Source: Aphrocallistes beatrix (Eukaryota; Porifera; Hexactinellida; Sceptrulophora; Aphrocallistidae). From it: 64,000 bases of DNA. This document shows, piece after piece, positions 42,021 through 53,988 of this stretch. Numbering within the stretch: position 1 is the first letter of the stretch; each line of letters starts with the position of its first letter. The position numbers were made by a program, and so were the translations under genes. The notes under the pieces were generated by a model. The model did not search any database, was not told the DNA's origin, and saw only the letters and a program-made list of their open reading frames with translations. The stretch is from assembly GCA_963281255.1 (NCBI GenBank), contig OY725500.1, positions 3,467,184 through 3,531,183 of the forward strand, in the 5' to 3' direction.

Positions 42021-42953
42021 AGCATTGAATATTAAACAAAAGCAATCATCAAATTGATTTTACCTGAAACCAGCGATAGCGAAATGAACTGTTCGCTGGG
42101 ACTTGACACCATTTAACTTAGGATCAATTTTCCATGAAAAAATTGGTCCTGTAACAGCCCAGATTATACCCCCGTCCTCGAATATACCCGGGTATGAAGT
42201 GGGCTAGCCCAGAATATTCTCCCTGTCTTCATAATATCAATGTGGATCTTTTGGCATGGCCATAGCAGTGCGGCTGGTAAGCTCATGGCCTTCCCACTTT
42301 TTTCATAAACTGTCTTAGTTCTATGGACGATGATGTGGATGACTCATGATGAGTCTTACCACTTTTGATTAACACGGCGACAATGGCCTTACCACTTTTT
42401 CTGAGCTTCCGACGGCCCTGTTTGAGGTATCTATGTTAACATTTTGTTGTCGGAGTTACAGACTGTATTATAAATTGGAAAATTGCCTCAGAGAAGTAGA
42501 GTGATGGCATCTACTCCTAATATTATCATGACATTTATAGATAGACAGCAGGGACGGACCCAGGGGTGGCATGATATCCAGGGTCTCCACCCTCACTCAA
42601 AGAGAAAGTGCAATAGTCAAGTCTTAGCTAAGAATAATGTTAATTCCACAGTTCACCCTCTTTAATAAACCTTGATTTGCCCCTGGACAGAGCTCAACAA
42701 AAGAATTTCTATGTTTCTCCAATTATATTTCACTATAATAACAAGTACAAGTGTATAAATTATCAATTCCGTATACGTAGCAGTACACCCTTGGCTAACA
42801 AACAGCATCCGTCTGCTACTTTAAAGATTTCTATTTGGAGAAGTGAAATTGTTCGGCTAATCGAAGGCTTACTGTACTATGTTGAAACAAAAATGGACTA
42901 CAGGATATTAAGCATGACTGCCGGGAATTTTTTCTCAATTTTAGAAATTCCTA
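42021..42953. other. No gene seen
   Basis: AT-rich. A long open frame at 42677-43108 starts on TTG, has no motif and overlaps the Tc1 end, so I did not call it. Confidence 0.4.
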
Positions 42954-43860
42954 CACTGCTTGAACAAAAGTATTCGTACTCCTTGAATATTAAGAAATTT
43001 ACCCCCCACATACTAGTAGTAAATTCAAATTACTCAATTCAATGTATGGTACTTGTAATAATCACTCTTAACGTATGTGTAAATAGAGTAAATATTGTAT
43101 ATGCGTAGTAGCACTAGTAAGTGAAATGAAGTCCCAACTTCAGTATGTGTCTGCATGCCTCCTAAGTGTAAATAGGGTGACTATCGTTAGTATAAGAGAA
43201 ATGAATTCCTAACTTCAGTATTTTGTCTGCATGCCGTTTGATTTCTTCACGGCTTGCATTCTGTTCGGCATGCTTTCTACAAGTTGAGTTAGTGTCGATG
43301 ATGGGATGTTGACCCATTCTTCCAAAAGGATCTCTTTCAAGTCCTTTTTTTTGGCAATGATTCTCTTGCACTGATTTTTCTTTGTAAATTTCCCAGTGTC
43401 TCGATAGGATTTATGTCTGGACTTTGCGAGGGCCGTTCATTACAGACACGCCTTTCCGATCGAACCAACTTATGGTTTGATTTGCTCGATGAGCGGGTGC
43501 ATTGTCCTGTTGGAAGATCACGGAAGGACGATTTCTAAAACTTTAGGATAAAAACACGAGTATAATTTTGTTAAATTTCGCGAATATAACCTGACGAAAA
43601 ATTTAGTTTCCCATTGACTAAGTAACAAGGGCCCAGTTGATCACCACAAAAACAGCCCCGAATCATTACTGAGCCTCCATCACCTTGGACTGTTTTACGG
43701 GTGCATTCGGGAAGATATCGCTCGTTTGGTTGACGCCAAATTTTTTGCTTACCGTCTGAATAGAACAGTTTATATCTACTCTCGTCTGACCAAATAACGT
43801 CATGCCATTTGTCGTGGCTCCAGGATTTATGTAGAATTCAGAGAAACTTGAATATTGAGT
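42954..43860 (-). mobile_element. Truncated Tc1-like transposon
   Basis: A terminal CACTGCTTGAACAAAAGTAT lies next to TA at the left (3') end. Minus-strand transposase pieces lie at 43180-43850. The other end is missing. Confidence 0.8.
43180..43850 (-). pseudogene. Tc1-family transposase pseudogene, C-terminal half
   Basis: Minus-strand segments in changing frames: HDVIWSDESRYKLF, then DGGSVMIRGCF, then FQQDNAPAHRANQT (second catalytic region), RKVQT and, near 43310-43200, EEWVNIPSSTLTQLVESMPN. These are the standard Tc1 DDE-domain landmarks in order. The first half, including the HTH, is absent, and frameshifts separate the pieces. Confidence 0.85.
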
Positions 43861-43914
43861 GAAGATAAATGAGAACCAATATATGCCCCAAAATAGTATT
43901 TTCTATTCATGATA

Positions 43915-44047
43915 GGACCCATAGGCGCCGAACCCGGGGGGGCTGGGGGGGGGCTTGAGCCCCCCCTGGATTTGAAGATGACCCATAGACGCAATGCAAA
44001 ATTTACGGCCGAACCCCCCCTGGAACCCCGAAATTCTCCTTAGATGA
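43915..44047. repeat. Poly-G/C repeat fragment, CCATAGGCGCCGAACCC
   Basis: Inverted counterpart of 20580-20712, starting CATAGGCGCCGAACCC and containing GACCCATAGACGCAATGC. Confidence 0.6.
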
Positions 44048-44744
44048 ATTTTTTACATTGATATGATAAAATCTTTCTGTATAAATTGGGTTGGAATATT
44101 TTCTGTATAAAAATGATCTTGATTTGTATCCGAAATCGATGCCATATAATATTGTTTATCTTTCACAAGGTTTAGCAATTAGGACCAATTATAATATGGA
44201 TTCTTTAGTTGTTGCTTAAAATGTTATGGCCAGTGAATTACACTTCTTCTTACCCTCAAATAAAAATATTTTGGCTATTTTTTATTCTCTCTCTTGCTTT
44301 CTACTCTAATTTATTTGCATATTCGATTTTTGTGGACTGATCCAACATGCTATTGTGCAATCTTATATATATTATTAACATTTGAAGGGCATTTACCATA
44401 TGAATTTTCAATTTTTTTAATTGCTGAGATATATCGCTTAGTTGTTAGAAAATTCCACAATGAAACGTTGTAAACCAACTCGTGTATTTATTATATGCCG
44501 TTTCTGCCTTCTGGCTTCATCAGCACTGTAGTTATCAACAGTGGACGGCACTGCCGCCACAACACATTACAAACTCAAAACATATAAAGCTCAATGTCAA
44601 AAGATCAGACAAGTGTCTTCATACTGACCGCCACAGCCACATAAAACAATACTTACAAACGAACTAACGTGCTACTCTGATGAGGTAGATGACCGGAAAT
44701 ATTTGCTTCTGGGTTCAACGGTGTCGTATGGCCTCTTCATAACC
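44048..44744. other. No gene seen
   Basis: AT-rich non-coding DNA. Confidence 0.35.
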
Positions 44745-45032
44745 TTAAAAACGCTTCCCCCAGTCCCTACATTGGGATGGCCCAATCTCATATCGGGGTT
44801 GGGGGAAATGCCAGACGATGACTTCTTCCTCGGACTCGGGCTCGGGCTCAGAAGAGTTGGAAGAAGGCGGGCATGGGATGGTTTCAGGAGGAGGTGGAGG
44901 AGCAGCGATTGGTTCCTTTTCCCAAGGCCTTTTCTCCTTGCTCATCCGCCCTCTCCCTTTCTTCATCCAATTCATGGGACGGATGGGGGATGAATCCGAG
45001 TCCGAGGAAGGCTCCCGATAACGTCGTTTCAT
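44745..45032 (-). CDS. Hypothetical protein, Ser/Asp- and Pro-rich
   Basis: A 95-codon ATG frame on the minus strand (MKRRYREPSSDSDSSPIRP...). It is basic at the start, has a short acidic stretch (SEPEPESEEEVIVWHF), and has higher GC than the surrounding DNA. Charged, low-complexity and probably disordered. No domain recognised. It could be one exon of a gene or a relic. Confidence 0.4.
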   Translation of the reverse strand: MKRRYREPSSDSDSSPIRPMNWMKKGRGRMSKEKRPWEKEPIAAPPPPPETIPCPPSSNSSEPEPESEEEVIVWHFPQPRYEIGPSQCRDWGKRF

Positions 45033-45334
45033 AGCTAAGTTTTAGTATTAGTTTTAGTTTGGGTGTAACAAAGGTGTAACACAAAACTGGATATAATTTG
45101 ATAGAATTAGATTGTACAAGTTTGGAGGATAGATATCACCTCCTATTCTTATTATACGAATTAAATTTCCTATATCCGCATGCCCAAATAAACATTGAAC
45201 ATTGAAAGTTTTAGCTCTGTGTGAAATCCTTTGAACTGAATCGACTAACCACACATTTATTTTAGTGTTGTGATTCTGCAATTACGTAACACTTGTAAGA
45301 TAGTGATACTATACGAATTAGCAATACCTTGTTC

Positions 45335-45400
45335 AAATTTGATGATTTTTCGAGTGATATCGATTATAACAGTAAGACAGACGTGTTTAGAGATAGATAC
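45335..45400 (+). repeat. Family A fragment
   Basis: GATTTTTCGAGTGATATCGA and ACAGTAAGACAGACG are internal family A sequence. Confidence 0.6.
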
Positions 45401-45649
45401 ATTATCTCAAATACTACAAATACATGTAATGTATATGTTACAGAGTAGAGCAATAGTAGTTTAATTAACGTCGTAAGTACAATACTAGAAGTTACAAACA
45501 ATACAGATACTACACTCAGATTAAACTATATACCTACTTACCAATTGCCTACTATACGTACTAAGTTTATACTAGTTTAGTAATACTGAATACCCGCTAA
45601 TTTCCATGAATCTCTACTGCTCTACATCTAAGTTGACTAATTCATTAAA

Positions 45650-45930
45650 AAATGGCAAATAATTATGAATTATTCGAATAATTCATAATTCAAGCATGAA
45701 TTAATTAATCAATTAATTAATAAATAATTCATAATTTCTGATATATGAATTATTCCAATAATTCAGAATCCTGAATTATGAATTATTCGAAACAATTCAT
45801 TCATATAATTAATGATATTTCCATTAAAAAACTTTCAATTTTGAATAACTCTTCTCAGGCTTGATGAATTATGAATTATGAATTATGAATTATTCGAATT
45901 ATTCGAATTATCCATTAATTAAGGAATTAG
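45650..45930. repeat. AT-rich palindromic array (ATGAATTATTCGAATAATTC)
   Basis: Repeated ATGAATTATTCGAATAATTC-type units in both orientations. It can form many hairpins. Possible MITE interior. Confidence 0.7.
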
Positions 45931-47020
45931 CAACTTAGCTCTACATATATACTATCTATATGCATATAGTGGAGAATAAATAATCTCACAGATTGATTAC
46001 TGTAACCTATGCATTTACGATGTTATTGAAACTTTATTGTTAAGTAGAATTCCCATTGGGGACACAGTGTCCCCGATATCGCGGATGTCTCCCAGCCTGG
46101 CACTGAAGCCATATAAATGCTGGGCATTCTACATTTAAAATGAATCAAATACAATTTACATCAAAGGTATTTACTTTTGGAAGGTTAATTTTTATCTTAA
46201 TTATTATTATTATTATTTTGATGTTCAATTTCTCTGAGAAAAAAATCCATATATTAAAATCGACGAGGCGCATGCGCCTCAGCTACGAGGCGCACGCTTC
46301 ACCGACGAGGCGCATGCGTCTCAACGACGGGGCGCATGCGCCTGAGATTTTAATGCTATTCATGAATTAATAGGATTTTCTTTGTAAATACTACAACTTT
46401 AATTCTTATTCTAACATTTACTATTATAATTTATAGAATTGTATTATTAATGGCAGAAGGTGCTTCTACTGCTTCTCCCTTCTTAGAAGTGGATCCACTA
46501 AAAAACGTAAATTGATTATCCCGAAGCTAAATTATCAACACAGATGCAGCCTCTAAATTTTCCAATCAATACTGCTACGTCTTTAAACAAGAACATTAAT
46601 AAAGGTTAATAATTCATTTAATGAAGTCAACTCGGTCAAAGGTAATTAGTACTGATCGAACAATGACATATCATTCACAGATGATCTAACAGAGATATTA
46701 GAATTGGTCACCAACAGGGTTGGTAGGTTTAATCCACCCATGGGTTAAATTCAGGTATAAACCGGGTTGGGTAAAACTCCCTGTTGTGGGTTAAACCTCA
46801 TTATTATAAGCGAATCAACTTTATCAGGTCATATCCATTTCACTATAACCTAGAGAATCAATATTCTGTCAATATCTAATTAACAATGTTGTTACTACCA
46901 CAATAATTGGAATTCTTAAAAATTTTAGAATAAATAGGAATTCATAGAATTTATCATTATTTCAGATGTTTCTACGAAAACTAACTACATATAATGCCTG
47001 ACTATATAATGAAGGCTTTT

Positions 47021-47048
47021 CTATGTAGCAACCTAGGTTGCTACATAG
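47021..47048. other. Perfect 28-bp palindrome
   Basis: CTATGTAGCAACCTAGGTTG, completed by CTACATAG, is exactly self-complementary. Two degenerate partners follow within 80 bp (GAGCAACCTAGATTGC and GCTAGCAACCTAGGTTAC). Confidence 0.9.
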
Positions 47049-47164
47049 AACACCTCGAGCAACCTAGATTGCTAGAAATGTGCTAGCAACCTAGGTTACT
47101 CGGTGCTTAGTATGTAGCAGCCTATGAGAAATAGTATTACCGCTTTTATTCATAGATTAATATC

Positions 47165-47926
47165 TTATATATTAAAATGCTAGGATTTTTTTGTGTTTGT
47201 GTTTGTCCGAATTGATTGAAGAATTGGGAAGTCATAGAGATGTGAAAATTGGCATGTAGGTGTCAAACGATATGCCTACGGTTAAGTTCTAAGATCTAAG
47301 CGAAATTTTCACATCTCTGCAAAAAAATGGAAAACAATTTTTCACACCTTTTCAATACAAAATAAATGACTACACTATCACAATAGAAACCATTGTACGA
47401 CACTATAATAGATCGTTATTGTTATTAATACTTCAAAGCCACAACTTATGTTTGATATCTTGAATACATTATAGTGTATGGCAATTAAAAAAATTATGTG
47501 CATATTTTCACACCTTTATATACATATTTTCACACCATTGATGATTTTGAAAAATATCCTAGAGACTAGCTTCCAACGAGTGATATGGTTCTAGGGGTGT
47601 AGATTTCGAATATTACATTTTCAGATCAATATGATAAATTATTTGTTTACTTTTGTTTACATTAGATACATAAAGTGAACAAATCTCAAAAGTATGCTAG
47701 AAACTTGCTTTCAACGGTTGACACGGGGTTTTCAAGGGTGTAGATTTCGAATACTATATTTTCGGATCCATATGAGAAACTATTCGTTAACTTTTGTTTA
47801 CAATATTTATATATTTAAAAAATTCCCAAATTAGGTTAGATTGAGTAACTCCACGCGCGGAAAGGGCGACTCTGCGGACACGCAGTGTCCGCAACCGCGC
47901 AGCCAAGCAAGCGAAGCGCGCTTGTT
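47165..47926 (+). repeat. Dispersed family B, near-complete copy
   Basis: Starts TATTAAAATGCTAGGATTTT and ends CAAGCGAAGCGCGCTTGT. Near the end is the hairpin GCGGACAC-gca-GTGTCCGC. There is an internal duplicated block (GTGTAGATTTCGAATA twice, near 47600 and 47740). Confidence 0.85.
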
Positions 47927-48256
47927 ATTATTAATAGGCAATGCCATTATTTTATTTCATTAAATTTTCTTCTTACTTTAAGGTTAATAATACTTAGCAG
48001 TATTGATTGGAAAATTTAGAGGCTGCATCTGTGTTGATAATTTAGCTTCGGGATAATCAATTTACGTTTTTTAGTGGATCCACTTCTAAGAAGGGAGAAG
48101 CAGTAGAAGCACCTTCTGCCATTAATAATACAATTCTATAAATTATAATAGTAAATGTTAGAATAAGAATTAAAGTTGTAGTATTTACAAAGAAAATCCT
48201 ATTAATTCATGAATAGCATTAAAATCTCAGGCGCATGTGCCTCGTCGATTTTAATA

Positions 48257-48737
48257 GCTCAAAAATCATGAATCCTAATGATTATATAGCCCTTGAAAGC
48301 ATTTGGGATTTTTCTATTTATAGTAGTAACCCCAAACTTATATGGCTTCCCCATTGAAAATGGCTTAAACCGGAAATGACGCAACACATTCCTGTGGCAA
48401 GCGGGGGATAGGGATAGTTGTTTATAATTGAAAGTTTGGAACATGCTCGGGGCACATTATCGCGTTCCTAATAAAATGGCTTCATAACTGCATCCTTTCA
48501 AACCATTTTTTGAATTACCTCACGCCACTCATCCTTGTCGATGGTCGAGACCAATTTGCGCGGTAAAGTCAATAAGTTATAAAACTTGATATGATGGGTT
48601 TATTATAAAGTAGTGAATCCGGAAAATTTAGCATAACCTTCGTATTATCAGACCGGATTCCGGATATGAATCGGATATCCGGTGCATTTCTACTGTTTAG
48701 TTGTGTTACATCGTTTCATTGTCAGGGATTAGATTGC
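48257..48737 (+). promoter_or_regulatory. Upstream region of the glycosyltransferase
   Basis: Non-coding; no TATA could be assigned. Includes ACCGGATTCCGGATATGAAT repeats near 48655 that are imperfectly inverted. Confidence 0.35.
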
Positions 48738-48770
48738 ATGAGCAGCTTCTTGAAAAAGAACAGAAGATAG
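48738..48770 (+). promoter_or_regulatory. Short upstream ORF abutting the glycosyltransferase ATG
   Basis: ATG at 48738 opens a 10-codon frame (MSSFLKKNRR). Its TAG ends at 48770, directly before the main ATG at 48771. Such a uORF could reduce or set re-initiation at the main start. Whether the transcript includes it is unknown. Confidence 0.5.
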
Positions 48771-50306
48771 ATGCGGATAAAGTTGGTCTATATGGTGGGA
48801 GCATTTACCCTGCTCTGTTTCCTGGTAATACAGCTGGTGCACAGGGTTATATACTTAGAGGATTTTAAATTACGTCTGATGATGGAGATAGACGAAGTCA
48901 ACACGAGTTTTATTGACGCCAAACTTGAGTTAGACAGGATTATAACCGATGACCTCATGTCTAAGATAAACAATATTTCGAAAGACAAATATACTGATGG
49001 GCAGACATCTCTTTCGCCAACTCCAGTCCAATCTAACTTTAATTTCCATTTGAAAGGCCCCGGTAGATTTCACAGATACATGCTTGTAAGCGATGTTACA
49101 CCAGACAAACTCTACATCGTTTCTGAAAAGAAGAGAAACGATTACAAGTTCATTATTGGTATCCCAACAATAGCAAGACCACAGAAACAAAAATATCTAG
49201 CTGACACCATCAAATCCCTCTTCAAGGACTCTGCCTCCATTCAGCAACTCAACATCCTGATCATCATCTACGTAGCTGATATAGAATCGAATCGTTGTGG
49301 AGATGTCTTGGAAATGATCAGAACTAGTTTCGATCAGTTCATTCGTGCAGGAATGATAGAGATTCTCTGTCCACACGCCACTCTCTATCCTTCCCTCGAA
49401 TATCTCCCGCAAACTCTTGGAGATCCGGTGGATCGGGTTAGATGGCGATCTAAACAGAATTTAGACTTTGCCTTCTTGATGGCTTATGCTGCTACCAAAG
49501 GCGATTATTATCTCCAATTAGAAGATGACGTCATAGCTTCAGATGGATATGCATACCTCATCGATAAGCATGTGGAGAGTGTGAAAGGTGATAATTGGTT
49601 CTTGATACATTTCTCAAGCCTAGGATTCATAGGTAAATTAATGCGTTGTAATGATTTGATCGCATTCTCGCAGTACCTGCTCCTCTACTATAATAATCAA
49701 CCATGCGACTGGCTTATGAATGATTATGGGAAGGGACTCGTGTGTTATTCATCCTTGCCTACAGAACAATGTAACTCTAAACTGGAAAAAATATACCCCC
49801 TCTATTCTCCATCCCTCTTCCAACACATGGGAACTGTATCCAGTTTGAATGGAAACATAAACAACCTCAAAGATCCTCTCTTTAAGGAAAAGCCAGACGT
49901 TCCTTTTAAACCTCTTGGCTACTCCAATCCTCCCGCTAAAGTTGTTTCCAGCTTCTCGATACATTATCAGTACACTGCGAACAAGATATATGAAGGATCA
50001 GATATATTCTGGTCCAATGCAATCCATGAAGGTGATGATATCATTATCGAGTTTAACAGGCCACAAAAATTGAAGGGCCTTCTTGTACGATCAGGTAACG
50101 AAAAGCACCCTGGGGACAAGATGGAACATGGGATGATCCAGTACAAGATCGAAGGAACAAACCAGTTTGAACACTGGTGTGATTTTAAAGACGGAGAAGC
50201 TAATTGTTCTCGTTCAGCCTCTGTTTTAGTGACTGCTCTAAGGATCTCAGCCAGCCAGCCTCAAGCTCCCTGGTTGCTCATTTCACATTTAGAGTGTTTA
50301 CTCTAG
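48771..50306 (+). CDS. MGAT4-family N-acetylglucosaminyltransferase (GnT-IV type)
   Basis: 511 residues, ATG start, single exon. Residues about 8-28 form a signal-anchor, so it is a type II Golgi membrane protein. The catalytic domain has IGIPTIARP at its start, an ILCPHATLYPSLEYLP region and LQLEDDV (Glu251-Asp252-Asp253), the metal-binding DxD-like motif of GnT-IV. The carboxyl region (NPPAKVVSSFSIHYQYTANK..YEGSDIFWSNAIHEGDDIIIEF) is the GnT-IV C-terminal lectin-like domain. Family members add beta-1,4-GlcNAc to the alpha-1,3-mannose arm of N-glycans. The subtype (A/B versus C) cannot be set from the sequence alone. No breaks were seen. Confidence 0.9.
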   Translation: MRIKLVYMVGAFTLLCFLVIQLVHRVIYLEDFKLRLMMEIDEVNTSFIDAKLELDRIITDDLMSKINNISKDKYTDGQTSLSPTPVQSNFNFHLKGPGRFHRYMLVSDVTPDKLYIVSEKKRNDYKFIIGIPTIARPQKQKYLADTIKSLFKDSASIQQLNILIIIYVADIESNRCGDVLEMIRTSFDQFIRAGMIEILCPHATLYPSLEYLPQTLGDPVDRVRWRSKQNLDFAFLMAYAATKGDYYLQLEDDVIASDGYAYLIDKHVESVKGDNWFLIHFSSLGFIGKLMRCNDLIAFSQYLLLYYNNQPCDWLMNDYGKGLVCYSSLPTEQCNSKLEKIYPLYSPSLFQHMGTVSSLNGNINNLKDPLFKEKPDVPFKPLGYSNPPAKVVSSFSIHYQYTANKIYEGSDIFWSNAIHEGDDIIIEFNRPQKLKGLLVRSGNEKHPGDKMEHGMIQYKIEGTNQFEHWCDFKDGEANCSRSASVLVTALRISASQPQAPWLLISHLECLL

Positions 50307-50444
50307 AATATTCCTCAACAAATTGGGTTTTCTGGCTTAATACCGAAATAAGATGAACATTTTTGAGGATGTATTGTATCAGAAAATTAGATAATCTAAA
50401 CATTTAGTATCTCTAATTAGAATCCTAATTAGATAGTCAATGAG
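50307..50444. other. 3' flank of glycosyltransferase
   Basis: Short AT-rich flank; no clear polyadenylation signal called. Confidence 0.3.
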
Positions 50445-50690
50445 AACTTTTTCGTGTTCGCCACTAACTCTGCAAACCGAGGGTATGTTTGCTGAATGTT
50501 CATCTCAAATCTCCTTGCATTCTAATCTGTTACGCAGCTTGGCTTTTATGGCAATCAGAGGCTAAAGCCCGGCCTCACATAAGTAAGTTGACGAGAATGC
50601 GTTAAGAATCAGAATAAACATTCTGTTGATCTTCGAGAATACCGGTAACTTCTTCACCCAGAATTTTGGACTAAGTGAACTATAACCCTA
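50445..50690. repeat. Dispersed repeat shared with 34640-34860
   Basis: Shares AACTCTGCAAACCGAGGGTA and GCTAAAGCCCGGCCTCACAT. Same orientation. Confidence 0.75.
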
Positions 50691-51120
50691 GCATTTAGAC
50701 CTGCAAATCTAGTTCTTATGGCTGGCAAATCGTTAAATCATTGGCACCTTATCATCTTTATATGAGTGATTTTGTGAAATATTGTGTAAGAGACTTGTTT
50801 GGTAGGCCAGTTTTCACCCATTTTGAGGAATGTATTCGACTAACACACCTACTGTCCTAGAACGAATAATCATCTAGAGGGATGGCATAATAAATTAAAA
50901 AGAACAGCTCGAATAGCGCATGTAAATATCTACGAAATTGTAGAAATATTCAAACAAGAGCAGCATACATATAGCCTTACTTGTAATTGACAACTGGTGC
51001 TACGCTCCAGTATAAACGGAATTTCATTATTAACAATATTCTAAACGAGTTCGTTTCATATTATTATTGATTTATTTAATTTTTTATCCATTTTAATATT
51101 ATTATTTTTAGCATTGAGTA

Positions 51121-51390
51121 TTAAACAAGTGACAGTTCTAGTCCCAATTCACGCACTGATCCGATGTCGATTACCAATGGTCCTGCACCACTATCGAGAA
51201 GAGCATTCGCACGAGTTCCGTTCAGTTTTACGGAGATGAGTGCCGATAGTTCTAGTGTACCAAATCCGTTTTCTTGTGCCGCTAGGGCGGTATGGGTGTC
51301 TTTTCCTTTGTGAGTCATGTCACAATCCTTTAGAATGTGACCTTTCTGCCCTCAAGATGGGCATCGCTTCTCAGGGCATGATCTCCATAT
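51121..51390 (-). pseudogene. Gag zinc-knuckle and aspartic protease fragment
   Basis: On the minus strand a knuckle-like CPS-stop-GQKGHILKDC precedes ANALLDSGAGPLVIDIGSVR, a retropepsin site. The TGA stands where the second cysteine (TGT/TGC) of CX2CX4HX4C is expected, so this is a single-base loss. The rest of the element was not found. Confidence 0.65.
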
Positions 51391-51463
51391 GTGTTTATAT
51401 GTGTTAAATATAACAACCTCTCTTGCCAGTTGTTCTGGCTCCCTGGCTTGCTTCCTCCACCCC

Positions 51464-51725
51464 GATAAGTAAAATTATCAACCTGTGGCACAAGATGTAA
51501 TTCTTCACATGATGGTGATGAATTACATCTTGTGCCACAGGTTTATAATTTTACTTATTGGGTTGAACAATTTATTAGAAATCTTCAACTATTACTCCTA
51601 ATTCGAATGTGGATTTCGAATCTTCAATCTCTCTTATAGCTGAGAGTACATTTCCCTTCAAGCAAAGATCAATTTAATACTATATGTATGGGAAAGAATG
51701 TACAAACACTTTTGTCCAGTTAGCG
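51464..51725. mobile_element. Truncated CAGTACCCGG-like MITE
   Basis: A CCTGTGGCACAAGATGTAAT hairpin and a right end GTACAAACACTTTTGTCCAG resemble the Tc1-like MITEs. The left end is missing. Confidence 0.55.
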
Positions 51726-51925
51726 TATGATATGTTTTATCCTACTACATATATGTTTTATCCTACTACAGCCTACTACATATAAGGCCTCACAGTAACT
51801 TGCGGATTTGGGACTAGGGATGCGGTAGAAGATGATTGAACTAACATGAGCTGCCTTAAATCATTAACCATGCACAATAGAGCTTAGGAATGTATTACCA
51901 CCATATATAAATATGGTGTCACAGT

Positions 51926-52705
51926 ACCCATATCCGTTGTTAAAATTTAGATTAGTCATCATATGATTTCGCAATAGGTTATATTTGTGACAAATTTAGT
52001 GATTTTCAGAGATGGTTTACGAGCACTTCTAAGTGTTTTTATTACAATTGTTTTCCATAGAAGTGAACCGTGAATGGGTTGATGCGAAAAATTTGGAACT
52101 CTTTAATGGAATGTTGCTACATTCCAGTGTGGCTATGAAAACGCATTTTGGTCAGTTAGCATCATTTCTTGGAAACCTCGCAAGAGCTAGACATTCAAAT
52201 TTAATTCTATTTCATATCGAATATACTATTTCTTATTAAGCAATAATTATTATTGCTTAATAAGAAATAGTATATAGGCTATAAAATAGAATTATATTTT
52301 AATGTCTAGCTCTTGCGGTTTCCAAGATATGACCTCAACTGACCAAAATGCATTTCAATAGCAACACTGGAATGTAACATCAACCCATTTACGGTTCACT
52401 TCCCCCCCCGCTTATTAATTTTTGAAAAAATTTCCACCCCCCCCCCCCCCCCGCCTATTCCAACCCCCCCGTTTATTAAATTTTATACTAATTGAAACTT
52501 GAATTTTTACCAAACCATAGTTTCTGACTTGATGTTCTGAATCAGTTAGACCTACCCCGCTTATTAATTATTGAGAATTTTCCACCCCCCCGTCTATTCT
52601 AACCCCCCCCCCCCCCCCCCCCCGTTTATTCGGACCCCTAGAGTAATTTGTCACAAATATAACCTATTGCGCAATCATATGATGACTAATCTAAATTTTA
52701 ACAAC
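51926..52705. repeat. Palindrome 1 with poly-C tracts in the right arm
   Basis: Left arm 51926-52246 and right arm 52247-52705, starting from the centre AATAATTATTATTGCTTAAT. The right arm carries inserted runs of C (52385-52460 and 52600-52625), which could be expansion or assembly noise. Confidence 0.8.
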
Positions 52706-52712
52706 GGATATG

Positions 52713-53723
52713 AGTACTGTTGCGTGGTATTCTGAGGCACCGTGGTATTTTGAGGCACTAGTCAAATTAACCATGGATATTCAACTTGCGTGGTATTCTG
52801 AGGTACCGTGGTATTCTGAAGCAACACCAACCTGTGATCATGATGCGATCATTTACATAGTTCTAATTTAGACAATGACTTTCCATTTGAGTAGTGATAC
52901 TTGTATGTTTTCCCTGCTCTAAATAGTGTATTGTGCTTCATGACCTGAATGCTTATTAAATAATATGTTTATTCGTCTCATTATTCAGGGCATACAATAC
53001 AAATAGAAAAAAATCTGTGAGTACTGTTGCGTGGTATTTTGAGATATATCGTAGTATTCTGAGATTTTGTTTCGCTTACTCAAATGGCCTTGTGGTTCAA
53101 TCGGTTTCATCGTAAACTGATAACCACTGCCACCAAATTGTGGAACATGACACAATTTGATGGCACGCGACACAATTTACTATGGTAGAACCCCATATGG
53201 ACCATAGATAAAGTATATGTTTCATTCATGGTCCATATGGGGTTCTACCATAGTAAATTGTGTCGCGTGCCATCAAATTGTGTCATGTTCCACAATTTGG
53301 TGGCAGTGGTTATCAGGTTACGATGAAACCGCCGATTGAACCACAAGGCCATTTGAGTAAGCGAAACAAAATCTCAGAATACTACGATATATCTCAAAAT
53401 ACCACGCAACAGTACTCACAGATTTTTTTCTATTTGTATTGTATGCCCTGAATAATGAGACGAATAAACATATTATTTAATAAGCATTCAGGTCATGAAG
53501 CACAATACACTATTTAGAGCAGGGAAAACATACAAGTATCACTACTCAAATGGAAAGTCATTGTCTAAATTAGAACTATGTAAATGATCGCATCATGATC
53601 ACAGGTTGGTGTTGCCTCAGAATACCACGGTACCTCAGAATACCACGCAAGTTGAATATCCATGGTTAATTTGACTAGTGCCTCAAAATACCACGGTGCC
53701 TCAGAATACCACGCAACAGTACT
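52713..53723. mobile_element. 1-kb foldback element, near-perfect palindrome
   Basis: AGTACTGTTGCGTGGTATTC at 52713 is inverted at 53723. The arms are about 495 bp each and almost identical, around a centre at about 53205-53228. Inner AGTACTGTTGCGTGG repeats occur at 53020 and inverted at 53420. Sequence inside (CTCAAATGGCCTTGTGGTTC, CACAATTTGATGGCACGCG) is shared with the element around relic A. Confidence 0.9.
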
Positions 53724-53725
53724 TT

Positions 53726-53988
53726 TAAAATCTCTGGTCAATATTAGCTGATAACCTGGATAAGTTGGGGCAAGTAAACTCCTTGGAAAGCCTAATTCGG
53801 AACTTGAAATTGGCCTGGAGTGGTATTGATTGTGATATCTTAGAAAATTTAGTGAGTGGTATGCCTAATCGAATTGAGAAAGTCCTAGAATTGAAAGGTG
53901 ATATTGGCAAATGAGATTTAGAGTGAATGTTTTTTATGTAATATATAATTTAAAATGTTAGAGGGGCCAAGACTTTTGAAACACCCTG
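53726..53988 (+). pseudogene. Mariner/Tc1-type transposase C-terminal fragment
   Basis: Reads NLWSILADNLDKLGQ and ILENLVSGMPNRIEKVLELKG, the carboxyl end of a Tc1/mariner transposase, followed by a TGA and a terminal GGCCAAGACTTTTGAAACAC plus CCTG next to TA. The remaining 5' part is replaced by the palindromes. Confidence 0.8.

Larger units (their letters stand above)
46254..48256. mobile_element. 2-kb element with GACGAGGCGCATGCGCCTC ends
   Basis: The left end has ATTAAAATCGACGAGGCGCA repeated as GC-rich units (46255-46345) and about 235 bp of unique sequence (46352-46580). The right end carries the inverse (47993-48256). The roughly 1.4-kb inside includes a family B copy and hairpins. No transposase. 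Confidence 0.75.

Noticed and set aside
42677-43108. 143-codon open frame
   Set aside because: Starts on TTG, AT-rich composition, no motif, and overlaps the end of the Tc1 relic.
52440-52625. Runs of C as a functional G-quadruplex region
   Set aside because: Located only in one arm of a palindrome and could be slippage or assembly noise; no support for function.
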